Source: Woeseia sp. (GTDB lineage Bacteria > Pseudomonadota > Gammaproteobacteria > Steroidobacterales > Woeseiaceae). From it: a DNA stretch of 13,619 bases. The notes under the pieces were generated by a model that was not told the DNA's origin, made no database searches, and saw only the letters and a program-made list of their open reading frames with translations. Both the position numbers and the translations under genes were made by a program. This document shows, in pieces, positions 6,453-13,619 of the stretch. The DNA lies in the NCBI GenBank assembly GCA_003229095.1, contig QIHS01000360.1, positions 1-13,619 on the forward strand. Direction: 5' to 3'. Position 1 is the stretch's first letter. Every line of letters starts with the position of its first letter.

Positions 6453-6941
6453 ATGCCCACCAAGGTCACATTCACGCTTAACGGCGAAGCTGCGGGCGCA
6501 ACCGTTGAGCCACGTACCTTGTTGGTGGAGATGTTGCGCGAAAATCTACGCCTCACCGGCACCCATGTCGGTTGTGATACCAGCCAGTGTGGTGCCTGCG
6601 TCGTCCATGTTGATGGCGTCTCTGTCAAGAGCTGTACGATGCTTGCAGTCCAGACCGAAGGCGCCGACGTCAGGACGATCGAAGGTGTGGCCATCAAGGG
6701 CGAATTACATCCCATGCAGAGGGCGTTTCATGAACATCATGCTCTGCAGTGTGGTTTTTGTACGCCTGGCATGATCATGAGCGCACTGGATCTGGTCAAA
6801 CAGAATCCTGACCCGACAGATAGTGAAATTCGCGCGTGGCTTGAGGGCAATTTTTGTCGTTGTACCGGCTATCAGAATATCGTCCGTGCGATTGAAGCCG
6901 GTGCGGAGGCAATGCGGACAGGCGACCTCGCACGTGTATAA
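6453..6941 (+). CDS. coxS: [2Fe-2S] small subunit of a molybdenum hydroxylase (CoxS-type)
   Basis: This is the electron-transfer subunit of a xanthine-oxidase-family molybdenum hydroxylase, 162 residues. The N-terminal ferredoxin-like domain binds one cluster through C41, C46, C49 and C61 ([16 protein letters not shown]). The helical C-terminal domain binds the second through C100, C103, C135 and C137 ([11 protein letters not shown] and [11 protein letters not shown]). All eight cysteines are present, so the subunit looks functional. It passes electrons from the molybdenum centre to the FAD subunit encoded next, whose GTG start lies inside its last codons. The molybdopterin large subunit is not in the window. 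The true substrate may be an aldehyde, a purine or another N-heterocycle; CO cannot be claimed without CoxL. An AGG about 7 nt upstream is a weak ribosome site. Confidence 0.9.
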   Translation: MPTKVTFTLNGEAAGATVEPRTLLVEMLRENLRLTGTHVGCDTSQCGACVVHVDGVSVKSCTMLAVQTEGADVRTIEGVAIKGELHPMQRAFHEHHALQCGFCTPGMIMSALDLVKQNPDPTDSEIRAWLEGNFCRCTGYQNIVRAIEAGAEAMRTGDLARV

Positions 6942-7752
6942 CTTCAATTATCATCGGCCCACTACGCTCGCGGAAGCAAAGCAATTACTTGCTGAAAACG
7001 ATGAAGCTAAATTTATCGCCGGTGGCATGACGCTGTTGCCGACGATGAAAATGCGCCTGGCAAGTCCCTCAGACCTGATCGATCTTTCACAAATCGAAGT
7101 GCTTTCGGGTATTCGCGACACTGGTAATGCAATTGAGATTGGTGCAATGACTCGACACGCAGAGGTGGCCGCAAGCGATCTCGTTCGTGCAGGTATTCCC
7201 GTACTCGCTGAACTGGCAGGACAGATCGGTGATGCACAGGTCAGGCACCGTGGCACGCTAGGCGGTTCGATCGCCAATAGTGACCCGGCGGCAGACTATC
7301 CGGCCGCTATATTGTCGCTGGATGCCGTGATTACGACAGATCAACGCGAGATCGCGGCGGACGATTTTTTTCTTGGCATGTTCGAGACCGCGCTCGCGGT
7401 GGATGAGGTGATCATCTCCGTCACTTTTCCAAAATGTGCCAGGGCGGCGTATGCGAAATTCCCCAACCCGGCGTCGCGCTATGCGGTGGTCGGTGTGATG
7501 CTGGCAGACACCGCCGTCGGGCTGAGGGTTGCAGTAACCGGGGCAGGTCCTTGCGCCTACCGGGAAACCGACATTGAAAGCGCGCTACAAGCGTCATGTA
7601 CCGTCGATGCGATCAGCGAGATTGCTGTCGATTCTGCAGAACTGAACAGCGACATGCACGCCAGCGCAGACTATCGTGCGCACCTGGTCGTTGTTATGGC
7701 GCGGCGCGCTGTCTTGCAGCTTGCCTCCGTCGAGCCAAGGGTAAGCGCGTGA
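6934..7752 (+). CDS. coxM: FAD-binding medium subunit of a molybdenum hydroxylase (CoxM-type)
   Basis: This is the flavin subunit, 272 residues, which takes electrons from the [2Fe-2S] subunit and hands them to the final acceptor. It starts [15 protein letters not shown], the usual family N-terminus. The two FAD-binding loops are [17 protein letters not shown] at 27-43 and [19 protein letters not shown] near 105-123. The C-terminal CO-dehydrogenase flavoprotein domain is short but complete (total slightly under the common 280-290 residues). I chose the GTG at 6934, which overlaps the coxS-like stop by 8 nt and gives the family start. No good ribosome site precedes it, so translational coupling is likely. 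The gene overlaps the next by 4 nt (GTGA). Confidence 0.9.
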   Translation: MYNFNYHRPTTLAEAKQLLAENDEAKFIAGGMTLLPTMKMRLASPSDLIDLSQIEVLSGIRDTGNAIEIGAMTRHAEVAASDLVRAGIPVLAELAGQIGDAQVRHRGTLGGSIANSDPAADYPAAILSLDAVITTDQREIAADDFFLGMFETALAVDEVIISVTFPKCARAAYAKFPNPASRYAVVGVMLADTAVGLRVAVTGAGPCAYRETDIESALQASCTVDAISEIAVDSAELNSDMHASADYRAHLVVVMARRAVLQLASVEPRVSA

Positions 7753-8831
7753 CATCGACCGGATTGCTGGCAGCCTTCGCCAAATGGTCTGCGCAGGGCA
7801 GGCCGCTAGCGCTCGCCAGTGTTTTTGAGACGGCGGGTTCGACCTATAGCAAAGCGGGCGAACAAATGCTGATCAATAGTGACGGACATTTCCACGGCAT
7901 GCTGTCCGGCGGTTGTCTCGAGGGTGATCTGGCAGCGCGCGCTAAAGAAGTCATCGAGTCAGGATTGGCACAATCCGTTGTTTACGATCTTGGCATGGAT
8001 GACGAAGAACTATGGGGCCTCGGCGTAGGCTGCGATGGCCTGATGAAGATATTCCTGCAGCCGCTTAACGCGGCAACTGCCTACGAACCATTTGCGACTA
8101 TGGCAAGGGCACTTTCCGGTGATAGCGAGCAGATTGCCGCGACTGTTATTGAATCGGACGCGGAGGATCTGCCGCCCGGCGCAGCCATGGTAACTGTCGA
8201 GGGTGCATTGGCTTTCAGTGACTTGCCCACCGCATTTTCCCAAGATTGCGATTCGCTGATTGGCGAAATGTTGCAGCTGCGACAGTCAGGAACCAGAAGT
8301 GTATCAACCGCGGCTGGTCAGGTGACGCTGCTGTTTTCTTTGCTGCAGCCACCACCGGCAATTCTTGTACTTGGTGCAGGTCTGGATGCAGAACCGGTCG
8401 TTCGTATCGCATGCGAACTCGGCTGGCGGGTGACGCTGCAGGACCATCGGCCAGCGTACTGTGAGTCAGGTAATTTTTCGACGGTCGAGCGCCTGGTGTG
8501 CGTTCCGGTTGACGACATCGGCGGCACCTTCGATCTGGATCGTTACTCAGCGGCAATCGTCATGAGTCATCACCTGGCCAGCGATCGCAGCTATCTGGCG
8601 CAACTTGCGCAGACGAGCATCCCCTATATCGGCCTGCTTGGGCCTGTCGATCGACGCAGGCGACTCGTCGATGACTTAGGCGAACTGGCGAATTCCCTCG
8701 AAGCGCGTTTGCATGGTCCGGCGGGGATTAACATCGGTGGTCGAGGACCGGCGGCAATTGCGCTTTCGATCGTTGCGGAAATTCAGCAGCAAATGGCATA
8801 TAAACCAGGGCGCCGAATTCCGGCTCCGTAA
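7749..8831 (+). CDS. XdhC/CoxI-family molybdenum cofactor maturation protein
   Basis: This protein of 360 residues belongs to the family that inserts sulfurated, often CMP-bearing, molybdenum cofactor into xanthine-dehydrogenase-type enzymes. The N-terminal XdhC/CoxI domain shows SVFETAGSTYSKAGEQMLI at 25-42, SGGCLEGDL at 53-61 with conserved C56, and GLGVGCDG at 90-97 with C95. The C-terminal domain is a Rossmann fold, LVLGAGLDAEPVV at 207-218, ending in the family signatures YIGLLGPVDRRRRL and LHGPAGINIGGRGPAAIALSIVAEI. The GTG at 7749 overlaps the previous stop by 4 nt and has AAGG upstream. Its place directly after S and M subunits supports service to that enzyme. It stops 10 nt before the convergent TetR-family gene, with no evident terminator between. 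Confidence 0.9.
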   Translation: MTSTGLLAAFAKWSAQGRPLALASVFETAGSTYSKAGEQMLINSDGHFHGMLSGGCLEGDLAARAKEVIESGLAQSVVYDLGMDDEELWGLGVGCDGLMKIFLQPLNAATAYEPFATMARALSGDSEQIAATVIESDAEDLPPGAAMVTVEGALAFSDLPTAFSQDCDSLIGEMLQLRQSGTRSVSTAAGQVTLLFSLLQPPPAILVLGAGLDAEPVVRIACELGWRVTLQDHRPAYCESGNFSTVERLVCVPVDDIGGTFDLDRYSAAIVMSHHLASDRSYLAQLAQTSIPYIGLLGPVDRRRRLVDDLGELANSLEARLHGPAGINIGGRGPAAIALSIVAEIQQQMAYKPGRRIPAP

Positions 8832-8841
8832 CCCCGCATGC

Positions 8842-9501
8842 TCAGGAAGTCGGCACTATAGCGGTATCGCCAGGCAGAAATACCCTAATGATCAGGTCGG
8901 CGAGTTTATCGAGATTCTCTTCTCTATCGAGGTCAATGCCACAGGAGCTCTTTAGCTCGAGCGCGAGTGCAATCAATCCGCCCGACGATACGCGAATCAT
9001 GTTGTAGATCAGTGCCGGATCGCCACTGACAATGACGCCCTTATCCTGTAGTTCCGTGATGTGTCCCGACGCGATATCTGACAATGGCTTGAGAAAATTT
9101 TCACTGAGCCATTCCAGGCGGCCGCTCGGGTTGCTCGATTCCTGCAGGATGATCTTGTGCAACGCGGGGTGGCTGGCTGCATAGTGTACATAGATTCGTA
9201 TCATTACCGCAAAGCGTGTCTTCGGGCAGTCCTTCGCGTATTCCTCCTGCGCTTTTAGCAATGCCTTGATAAAACTACTAAAGATGTTCTTGACCGCTGA
9301 CTTCCACAGTCGTTCTTTATTGCTGAAATGGTAGGTAATCAGCGGATGATGCACACCTGCACGGGCCGCAATGTCGCGTGTTGAGGTGCCTTGAAAGCCA
9401 CCCTCGGAGAAGGCTTCGAGGGCCGCGTTCAACAACTTCTGTTTGGTGCGCAGGCTGCGCTGTTGCTGCTTTCTGGGCAATTTTTCCTGAGCCGAACTCA
9501 C
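8842..9501 (-). CDS. TetR/AcrR-family transcriptional regulator
   Basis: This is a DNA-binding one-component regulator of 219 residues. The N-terminal helix-turn-helix spans about 18-65 (LLNAALEAFSEGGFQGTSTRDIAARAGV..ITYHFSNKERLW). The C-terminal ligand/dimer domain contains HPALHKIILQES..SGRLEWL..LKPL, a pattern seen in many TetR proteins of unknown ligand. It starts at GTG 9501 with AGAGG 8 nt upstream; an overlapping ATG is out of frame and meets a stop at once. It converges on the cox-like operon and lies 97 nt downstream of the TonB-receiver fusion gene on the same strand, so it could be co-transcribed with that gene or use its own promoter. Two inverted repeats in the 97-nt gap are candidate operators. 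The ligand is unknown. Confidence 0.88.
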   Translation of the reverse strand: MSSAQEKLPRKQQQRSLRTKQKLLNAALEAFSEGGFQGTSTRDIAARAGVHHPLITYHFSNKERLWKSAVKNIFSSFIKALLKAQEEYAKDCPKTRFAVMIRIYVHYAASHPALHKIILQESSNPSGRLEWLSENFLKPLSDIASGHITELQDKGVIVSGDPALIYNMIRVSSGGLIALALELKSSCGIDLDREENLDKLADLIIRVFLPGDTAIVPTS

Positions 9502-9545
9502 ATTTGCTGCCTCTTATGCTCCATTTTGAGCACAAGAGTACCGGT

Positions 9546-9563
9546 TGGACACAAATTGGTCCA
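9546..9563. promoter_or_regulatory. Inverted repeat upstream of the TetR-family gene
   Basis: TGGAC and GTCCA flank 8 nt (ACAAATTG), 45 bp before the TetR-family start. The position suits an autoregulatory operator, but 5-bp arms are short and binding is conjecture. Confidence 0.3.
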
Positions 9564-9573
9564 CTTTGGTTTG

Positions 9574-9589
9574 TTTTCCGTTCGGAAAA
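9574..9589. promoter_or_regulatory. Palindrome TTTTCCG-TT-CGGAAAA between tonB-fusion and TetR genes
   Basis: This is a perfect 7-bp inverted repeat with a 2-bp centre, 10 bp past the stop of the receiver-TonB gene and about 73 bp upstream of the TetR-family start. It could be a TetR operator or a weak transcript end. No U-tract follows it on either strand, which argues against a standard intrinsic terminator. Confidence 0.4.
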
Positions 9590-9598
9590 ATCGGCCGT

Positions 9599-12500
9599 TT
9601 ATTGCAGACTGAATGCGAGACGTACCGCCGTTCGCTTCTCGACCGCGATGCCATTTTCGATGGCCGGCTCAAAGCGCCATTGCTCGACTGCATCTATCGC
9701 CGCTTGATTAAAAGTCGTGCCCGGATCTGATCGTACAATGACGATATCGCGCACGCGGCCATCGGTGGTCACCGTAAACGTGATATCAACCGATCCTTCC
9801 AGGTTACGACGGTGCGCCGCACGTGGAAATTCAGGTCCAACATAGTTGGTGCGGGTCAGTCGGCTCATTGGCACCGTTTCGGTTTCTGCCGGCAGGCTGG
9901 CTGTCGCGCCAGCGTTTGATGCAACTGGCGATTCGACCGGAATATCACGTGGCGGCGGCAACTCTCTTTGCACTTGTTCAGGTTCGAGGCGCGCTACGCT
10001 TTCAACTTGTTGCGGAGCACGGTCTTCAGTGTTTAAAGCAGTTTCACTTAAGCCGAAAGTTGTTGCGCCACTGCTTAAGGGCGCTTCCGATGGCGGGGCA
10101 ACAACCGGTTTGGCCACAGCACTGGATCGTGGTGAGCCCGCCGGCGCTTGTGCACCGACGCCCAATGGAGATGCTGTCGCCGTGCGATTAGCCTGTTGCT
10201 CAGCATCGATCCGTGTGTTTACAGCGGCTTCAACTCTGCGCTGTTCTTCGACAATCGTGTCCGCTTCGCGCTGGCGAAGCTCGGCTTGCTCTGCGATTGC
10301 GGCTTGCCGCCGCTCTTCCGCACGGCGCGCCAGTTCTTCCTGTCGGTCGATTTGAGCTCCTCGTTCAAGCCCCACCTGGCGATCAGTTTCAGCCTGCTGC
10401 GTGATCGCTGCCTGGCGTTCTGTTTCACGCTGTTGCTCTGCTTCGGCTACGCGATCCGCTTCGGCCTGGCGTTGTACCTCACGTTGTCGCGCAATTTCGG
10501 CCAGGCGATTTGCTTCTGCCTGACGTAGCGTTTCAGCAGCCGCTTCACGCGCTTGTTCCAGAGTTGCCGTCGATGCACTTAGCTCGGCGCTGGCTGGATC
10601 AAGCGCTCGTGCTTCGCGTAGCAGTCCCTCGGCGTCGTCGAGGCGGCCTGCAGCGATTACATCGCGTGCCTGAACCGCGAGCAGGCCGGCAATCGTACTG
10701 AGCCCTTGCCTGGCAACCTGGTTCACCGGATCGGCAATTAGTGCGAGTTCGAAATAGTGCTGCGCGCTGTCATTTTGTGGCGAAATCAGGTTGCTGGATT
10801 CGAGCCGTGTTTCAGCCGTCGCGATGGTTTCAGCAACTTGAAGTTGTACGCGGGCGGCTGCCAGTTCTGTATTTAGCAGACCCACTTCCGTTGATCTATC
10901 GGTCGCAAGCGATTGCGCCTGGGAAATCAAGCCGACTGCATCTCCGAATCGCCCTTCACTAATGGCAAGTCGAGCCTGCGTCGCAGAAGCGCGCAGCTGC
11001 AATTCGCTAATCTGGGCGTCAAGAAATGAAATGCGTGAATTGTCGGGATCTGCAAAGCGCGCCATATTAAGCGCAGCTTCCGCTTCACCGGCGTTGCGCT
11101 CAAGAATGGCGTTTTCCGCTACGCCCAGCACCTGGTTAACGACAGCGTCAAGTTCAGTTGAAATAATGGAATCGTCACCCGCCACTGCGGCAATTGCGAC
11201 GTACAATTCAATAGCATTGGCGCCGGCTGGTGCGATGAGATTGCCAACATCCCGAGCCGCCCGAGCTTGCGCCAGCTGTGCCGCATAAGGCACATCGAGT
11301 AATTCGTTTACGTCGATAGTCGCAGATTCCGTTGGCGTCCCAGCAACAGGTGAGCTTGCGGGAGTCGTCACATTATTGCCGGTTTCAGGCGCTGGCGATG
11401 TCGGGCTGAACGCCGGCTCGGAGACAACTTGTTCGGGTGCGGGATCTGTGCTCATCACAAACCACGCGATTGCAGCGACAGCAGCAATTGCAACGCTGCC
11501 TATCGCGATTGTTTTGGGGTCTTTGAATCCGGATGACGGTGCATTGGTGGAATTCAGCAATTCCTGCGTGCCATTGGCAAGTGACGCGGTAGCAGCAGAA
11601 ATCGACTTTCCGACCGACGCGGCAACGTCCGTCATCGTTTCCGTAAAGGAGTGAGTGTCGCTGAATGCGCCGTCCAGATCAGTGTCAATCGATACCTCGA
11701 TTGGCGCATCTGAAATTACAGGCTCGATCTTCTCAGGGCGGCGTTGTTCTGGCTTCGGTTGAAGCGGCGGCTCAGGTGCTTTGATTTTCGGTGCCGGTAC
11801 CGGCGGCGCTGGCGCAGGTTTCGGTTTTGCGGCCAGTTTCGGCGCGGGTTTCGGCGCGGGTTTCGGCGCGGGTTTCGGCGCGGGTTTCGGCGCGGGTTTC
11901 GGCGCGGGTTTCGGCGCGGGTTTCGGCGAGGATTTTGGCGCGGGTTTAGCCACGGACTTCTGTACGATCGGAGGAGTATTGCCTTTGGGCTTGAAGGCGT
12001 CGTCCGGTGCTTCCATGTGGTGTTTTACCGAGGCCTCGATCGCGAGACGTGCACGACCGGGTGAAACCGGCTTCAGCAAGAATCTGTAAACATGACCTTT
12101 GTTAATCAGGTCCATCAGTAACTCGCCGTCGTCGCGGCGGCCGGCCACAATTGCGACGATTCGAGGTCGGTCGGTTCGCAGACGTTGTGTGAGCTCCTCG
12201 ACCTTGGATCCCACCATTGCAGCATCGGTAACCAGCACGCCAATGGTGTGGTCGCGAACAAATTCTTCAGCCTGTATTGGCGTGACAGCGTGATGTACGT
12301 TGTGCAGACCACGCGAAGAGTCTTTAACGGTCGCCAGAAATTCCTCATCTTTGGTCAGAACGAGAACGTCAACCTCGCGTCCGCCGATTCCAGGGACCAG
12401 GTCCACCTTGTTCGGTCTCAGGATGGGGACACTGCCTGTGCCATCGCTAATAATGACCGAACCGTTTTCTGACGTTTCCATGACGATGTGTTCTGAGACA

Positions 12501-12934
12501 GGCTCATCGACATTCGCCCTCAGGTCATTCGCAGATTGGGAAAGTGTAGACATTCGCACCCGCTTGTCGCTGGACTCAACGAGTTCGAGCAGGGTTTCGG
12601 GTGCAATTTCGCCGCGGACGATCTTGAAAACTTCCTGATCGCCGACGAGCGCTTCCAGCCCGTCTTCTTTGTCTGTGCCTGCCAGCAGGATACCGATGGT
12701 ATCGGGTGATCGTTTTCTTGCTTCCCGCAGCGCGTCCAGACCACTCATTCCGGGCAGATCCTGAGCCGTTACGATGACATGAATCGGTGTTTCGGTCAGT
12801 GTATTGAGTGCTTCAGAGCCACTGGTTGCGAAATGGACAGAATACCGATCATCGAAACCGGTACTCAATTTGTCCAACGTGCTCTGCTCACGGTGCAGCA
12901 ACAGAATCTGCGTCTTGAATTGTTCCAACGACAC
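9599..12934 (-). CDS. Receiver-receiver-transmembrane-TPR-coiled-coil-TonB C-terminal fusion protein
   Basis: This is a single-pass inner-membrane protein of 1111 residues. Receiver-like domain 1 spans about 7-125: PGMSGLD is kept, but the phospho-acceptor position is A57, the Thr position is A85 and the Lys position is R107. Receiver-like domain 2 spans about 188-305 and keeps D237 and K288 (YRFLLKP), while the acidic pair is TK and the Thr position is A264. A basic Pro/Ala/Lys linker follows (about 320-400) with seven PAPK units at 339-366. One hydrophobic helix lies at about 475-494. Beyond it are a TPR-like alpha-helical region (about 549-790), an R/Q/E/A-rich coiled coil (about 792-917), a Pro-rich stretch and a TonB C-terminal domain (about 1027-1111; GSVDITFTVTTDGRVRDIVIVRS..AAIDAVEQWRFEPA). 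The Pro-Lys linker lies on the cytoplasmic side, unlike classical TonB. GTG 12934 has AGGAGG 6 nt upstream; an in-frame TTG at 12973 is less likely. The function is unknown. Confidence 0.85.
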   Translation of the reverse strand: MSLEQFKTQILLLHREQSTLDKLSTGFDDRYSVHFATSGSEALNTLTETPIHVIVTAQDLPGMSGLDALREARKRSPDTIGILLAGTDKEDGLEALVGDQEVFKIVRGEIAPETLLELVESSDKRVRMSTLSQSANDLRANVDEPVSEHIVMETSENGSVIISDGTGSVPILRPNKVDLVPGIGGREVDVLVLTKDEEFLATVKDSSRGLHNVHHAVTPIQAEEFVRDHTIGVLVTDAAMVGSKVEELTQRLRTDRPRIVAIVAGRRDDGELLMDLINKGHVYRFLLKPVSPGRARLAIEASVKHHMEAPDDAFKPKGNTPPIVQKSVAKPAPKSSPKPAPKPAPKPAPKPAPKPAPKPAPKPAPKLAAKPKPAPAPPVPAPKIKAPEPPLQPKPEQRRPEKIEPVISDAPIEVSIDTDLDGAFSDTHSFTETMTDVAASVGKSISAATASLANGTQELLNSTNAPSSGFKDPKTIAIGSVAIAAVAAIAWFVMSTDPAPEQVVSEPAFSPTSPAPETGNNVTTPASSPVAGTPTESATIDVNELLDVPYAAQLAQARAARDVGNLIAPAGANAIELYVAIAAVAGDDSIISTELDAVVNQVLGVAENAILERNAGEAEAALNMARFADPDNSRISFLDAQISELQLRASATQARLAISEGRFGDAVGLISQAQSLATDRSTEVGLLNTELAAARVQLQVAETIATAETRLESSNLISPQNDSAQHYFELALIADPVNQVARQGLSTIAGLLAVQARDVIAAGRLDDAEGLLREARALDPASAELSASTATLEQAREAAAETLRQAEANRLAEIARQREVQRQAEADRVAEAEQQRETERQAAITQQAETDRQVGLERGAQIDRQEELARRAEERRQAAIAEQAELRQREADTIVEEQRRVEAAVNTRIDAEQQANRTATASPLGVGAQAPAGSPRSSAVAKPVVAPPSEAPLSSGATTFGLSETALNTEDRAPQQVESVARLEPEQVQRELPPPRDIPVESPVASNAGATASLPAETETVPMSRLTRTNYVGPEFPRAAHRRNLEGSVDITFTVTTDGRVRDIVIVRSDPGTTFNQAAIDAVEQWRFEPAIENGIAVEKRTAVRLAFSLQ
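11837..11920 (-). repeat. Seven perfect 12-bp tandem repeats coding PAPK
   Basis: The plus-strand unit TTTCGGCGCGGG occurs seven times without change, flanked by degenerate copies (11921-11950). Read on the minus strand each unit codes Pro-Ala-Pro-Lys, residues 339-366 of the receiver-TonB protein. Identity at every third-codon position implies recent expansion by slippage. Since the unit is a multiple of three, copy-number change alters linker length without breaking the frame. Confidence 0.97.
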
Positions 12935-12940
12935 TGACGT

Positions 12941-12946
12941 CCTCCT
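12941..12946 (-). promoter_or_regulatory. Strong Shine-Dalgarno site fixing the start of the receiver-TonB gene
   Basis: AGGAGG on the minus strand ends 6 nt before GTG 12934. It lies inside any longer reading starting at TTG 12973, which therefore seems wrong. Confidence 0.75.
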
Positions 12947-13151
12947 TGGCGGCTTATGTCTAATCGCGTGCAACTACCACGCGGTGGCTGAGTATATCCC
13001 TGCAAAAGAGGGCAATGGACGTCCGGGTCGGACTGGGTTTCGAATCTGTGAAGTGGTGCACAGTCAGTATGCAGGAAGCGTCACGTTTGGGCGGGTCAGG
13101 ACATTCCGATGAGTCCCGAAAACGACGGTGGGAGCAGATTGCGCGATTGAA
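12947..13151 (-). other. Intergenic region between thrS and the receiver-TonB gene
   Basis: This stretch of about 205 bases has no supported gene and no infC start. On the minus strand TATACT (plus 12991-12996) could be a -10 box, but no good -35 lies 16-18 nt upstream. No hairpin with a U-tract was seen after thrS, so read-through from thrS into the next gene is possible. Confidence 0.4.
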
Positions 13152-13619
13152 TCAAGTGCGAGTGTCAATTTCCTGCGTCAATGCACTGATGGCGTCGCTA
13201 AGCCCCAGCACCTTCTGTTGCTTCGATCCCAGGCGGCGAACGGCCACAGTCTCCTCATCAACTTCTCTTTGTCCGACCGCCAGGAGGACCGGAATCTTGG
13301 CAACACTGTGTTCACGGACCTTGTACGAGATTTTTTCGTTCCTGAGGTCAGCGTCTGCTCTGATGCCGGCACGCTTCAGTTTGTCGACGACATCCAATGC
13401 ATATTCGTCAGCATCCGATGTAATCGTCAGGACCCTGGCTTGTATTGGCGCCAGCCATAACGGCAGATTGCCGGCATGGTGCTCCAGTAATATGCCGATA
13501 AATCTTTCCAGAGAACCGAACATTGCCCGGTGCAACATCACTGGCGTGTGCTTATGGCCATCCTCGCCAATGTAGGTCGCGCCGAGTCTTGCAGGCAGGT
13601 TCAGATCGACCTGGTGTGT
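13152..13619 (-). CDS. thrS: Threonyl-tRNA synthetase (partial, C-terminal 155 residues)
   Basis: This is the 3' end of the class II synthetase that charges tRNA-Thr; the gene enters from the right edge. The visible part begins [20 protein letters not shown], includes class II motif 3 ([15 protein letters not shown]) of the catalytic domain and the whole anticodon-binding domain. The latter shows [35 protein letters not shown] and [17 protein letters not shown]. It closely follows the E. coli ThrRS C-terminus. The reading frame is open to the last base of the window, so the apparent GTG at 13541 is an internal valine. In most gammaproteobacteria infC, rpmI and rplT follow on the same strand; here the next gene on that strand is the receiver-TonB fusion. 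Confidence 0.96.
   Translation of the reverse strand, partial: THQVDLNLPARLGATYIGEDGHKHTPVMLHRAMFGSLERFIGILLEHHAGNLPLWLAPIQARVLTITSDADEYALDVVDKLKRAGIRADADLRNEKISYKVREHSVAKIPVLLAVGQREVDEETVAVRRLGSKQQKVLGLSDAISALTQEIDTRT

Noticed and set aside
8842..9501. Naming the TetR-family protein RutR because of the pyrimidine/beta-alanine context
   Set aside because: Its C-terminal domain does not read like RutR and the TTGACCA-NN-TGGTCAA operator type was not found nearby.
9498..9524. Eight-residue leader peptide overlapping the TetR-family start
   Set aside because: The mini-frame MEHKRQQM lacks a ribosome site and such short frames occur by chance; the overlap ATGTGA is not enough evidence.
11744..12089. 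Plus-strand frames with RGF or GAGF repeats
   Set aside because: They are mirror translations of the PAPK-coding repeat in the receiver-TonB gene.
13035..13050. tRNA T-arm-like sequence GGGTTTCGAATCTG after thrS
   Set aside because: The flanking bases do not pair as a T-stem and no acceptor, D or anticodon arm can be built around it.

Overview
The window is about 13.6 kb of mid-GC (roughly 54-55% by eye) proteobacterial chromosome. ThrRS, TonB-type, PuuR-like, cytochrome c' and Fur-box-like features point to a gammaproteobacterium, probably free-living and aerobic. That placement is inference, because no marker gene is complete enough to name a genus.

Left part (1-2611, all minus strand). 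The 5' portion of an ABC-2-type transporter ATPase runs off the left edge. Next comes a two-gene operon for exported haem proteins: a cytochrome c'/c-556 and, overlapping it by 8 nt, a dihaem cytochrome c related to the cytochrome subunit of quinohaemoprotein alcohol dehydrogenases. A PuuR-like HTH-cupin regulator follows. A Fur-box-like palindrome lies upstream of the cytochrome pair.

Central part (2612-8831, plus strand). Divergent from the PuuR-like regulator is a catabolic block: an omega-amino-acid:pyruvate aminotransferase and a CoA-acylating (methyl)malonate-semialdehyde dehydrogenase. This pair converts beta-alanine (or a similar omega-amino acid) through malonate semialdehyde to acetyl-CoA. 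It is followed by a CoxG-like membrane-anchored SRPBCC protein, a CoxS-type [2Fe-2S] subunit, a CoxM-type FAD subunit and an XdhC/CoxI-type maturation protein. The last three are tightly packed (8-nt and 4-nt overlaps with GTG starts). The molybdopterin-binding large subunit expected with them is absent. The regulator-aminotransferase intergenic region carries two near-identical AT-rich operator-like repeats, a sigma70 promoter for the regulator and a -24/-12-type element for the catabolic genes. A perfect 18-bp tandem duplication just before coxG gives two TATAAT boxes.

Right part (8842-13619, minus strand). A TetR-family regulator faces the cox-like block. Upstream of it lies a 1111-residue protein of unusual architecture: two receiver-like domains, a Lys/Pro/Ala linker with seven identical PAPK units, one transmembrane helix, a TPR-like helical region, a long charged coiled coil and a TonB C-terminal domain. 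This is the most striking object in the window. The 3' end of thrS is at the right edge and is not followed by the usual infC-rpmI-rplT. No RNA gene, insertion sequence or CRISPR array was found, and no gene-free stretch exceeds 300 bases.
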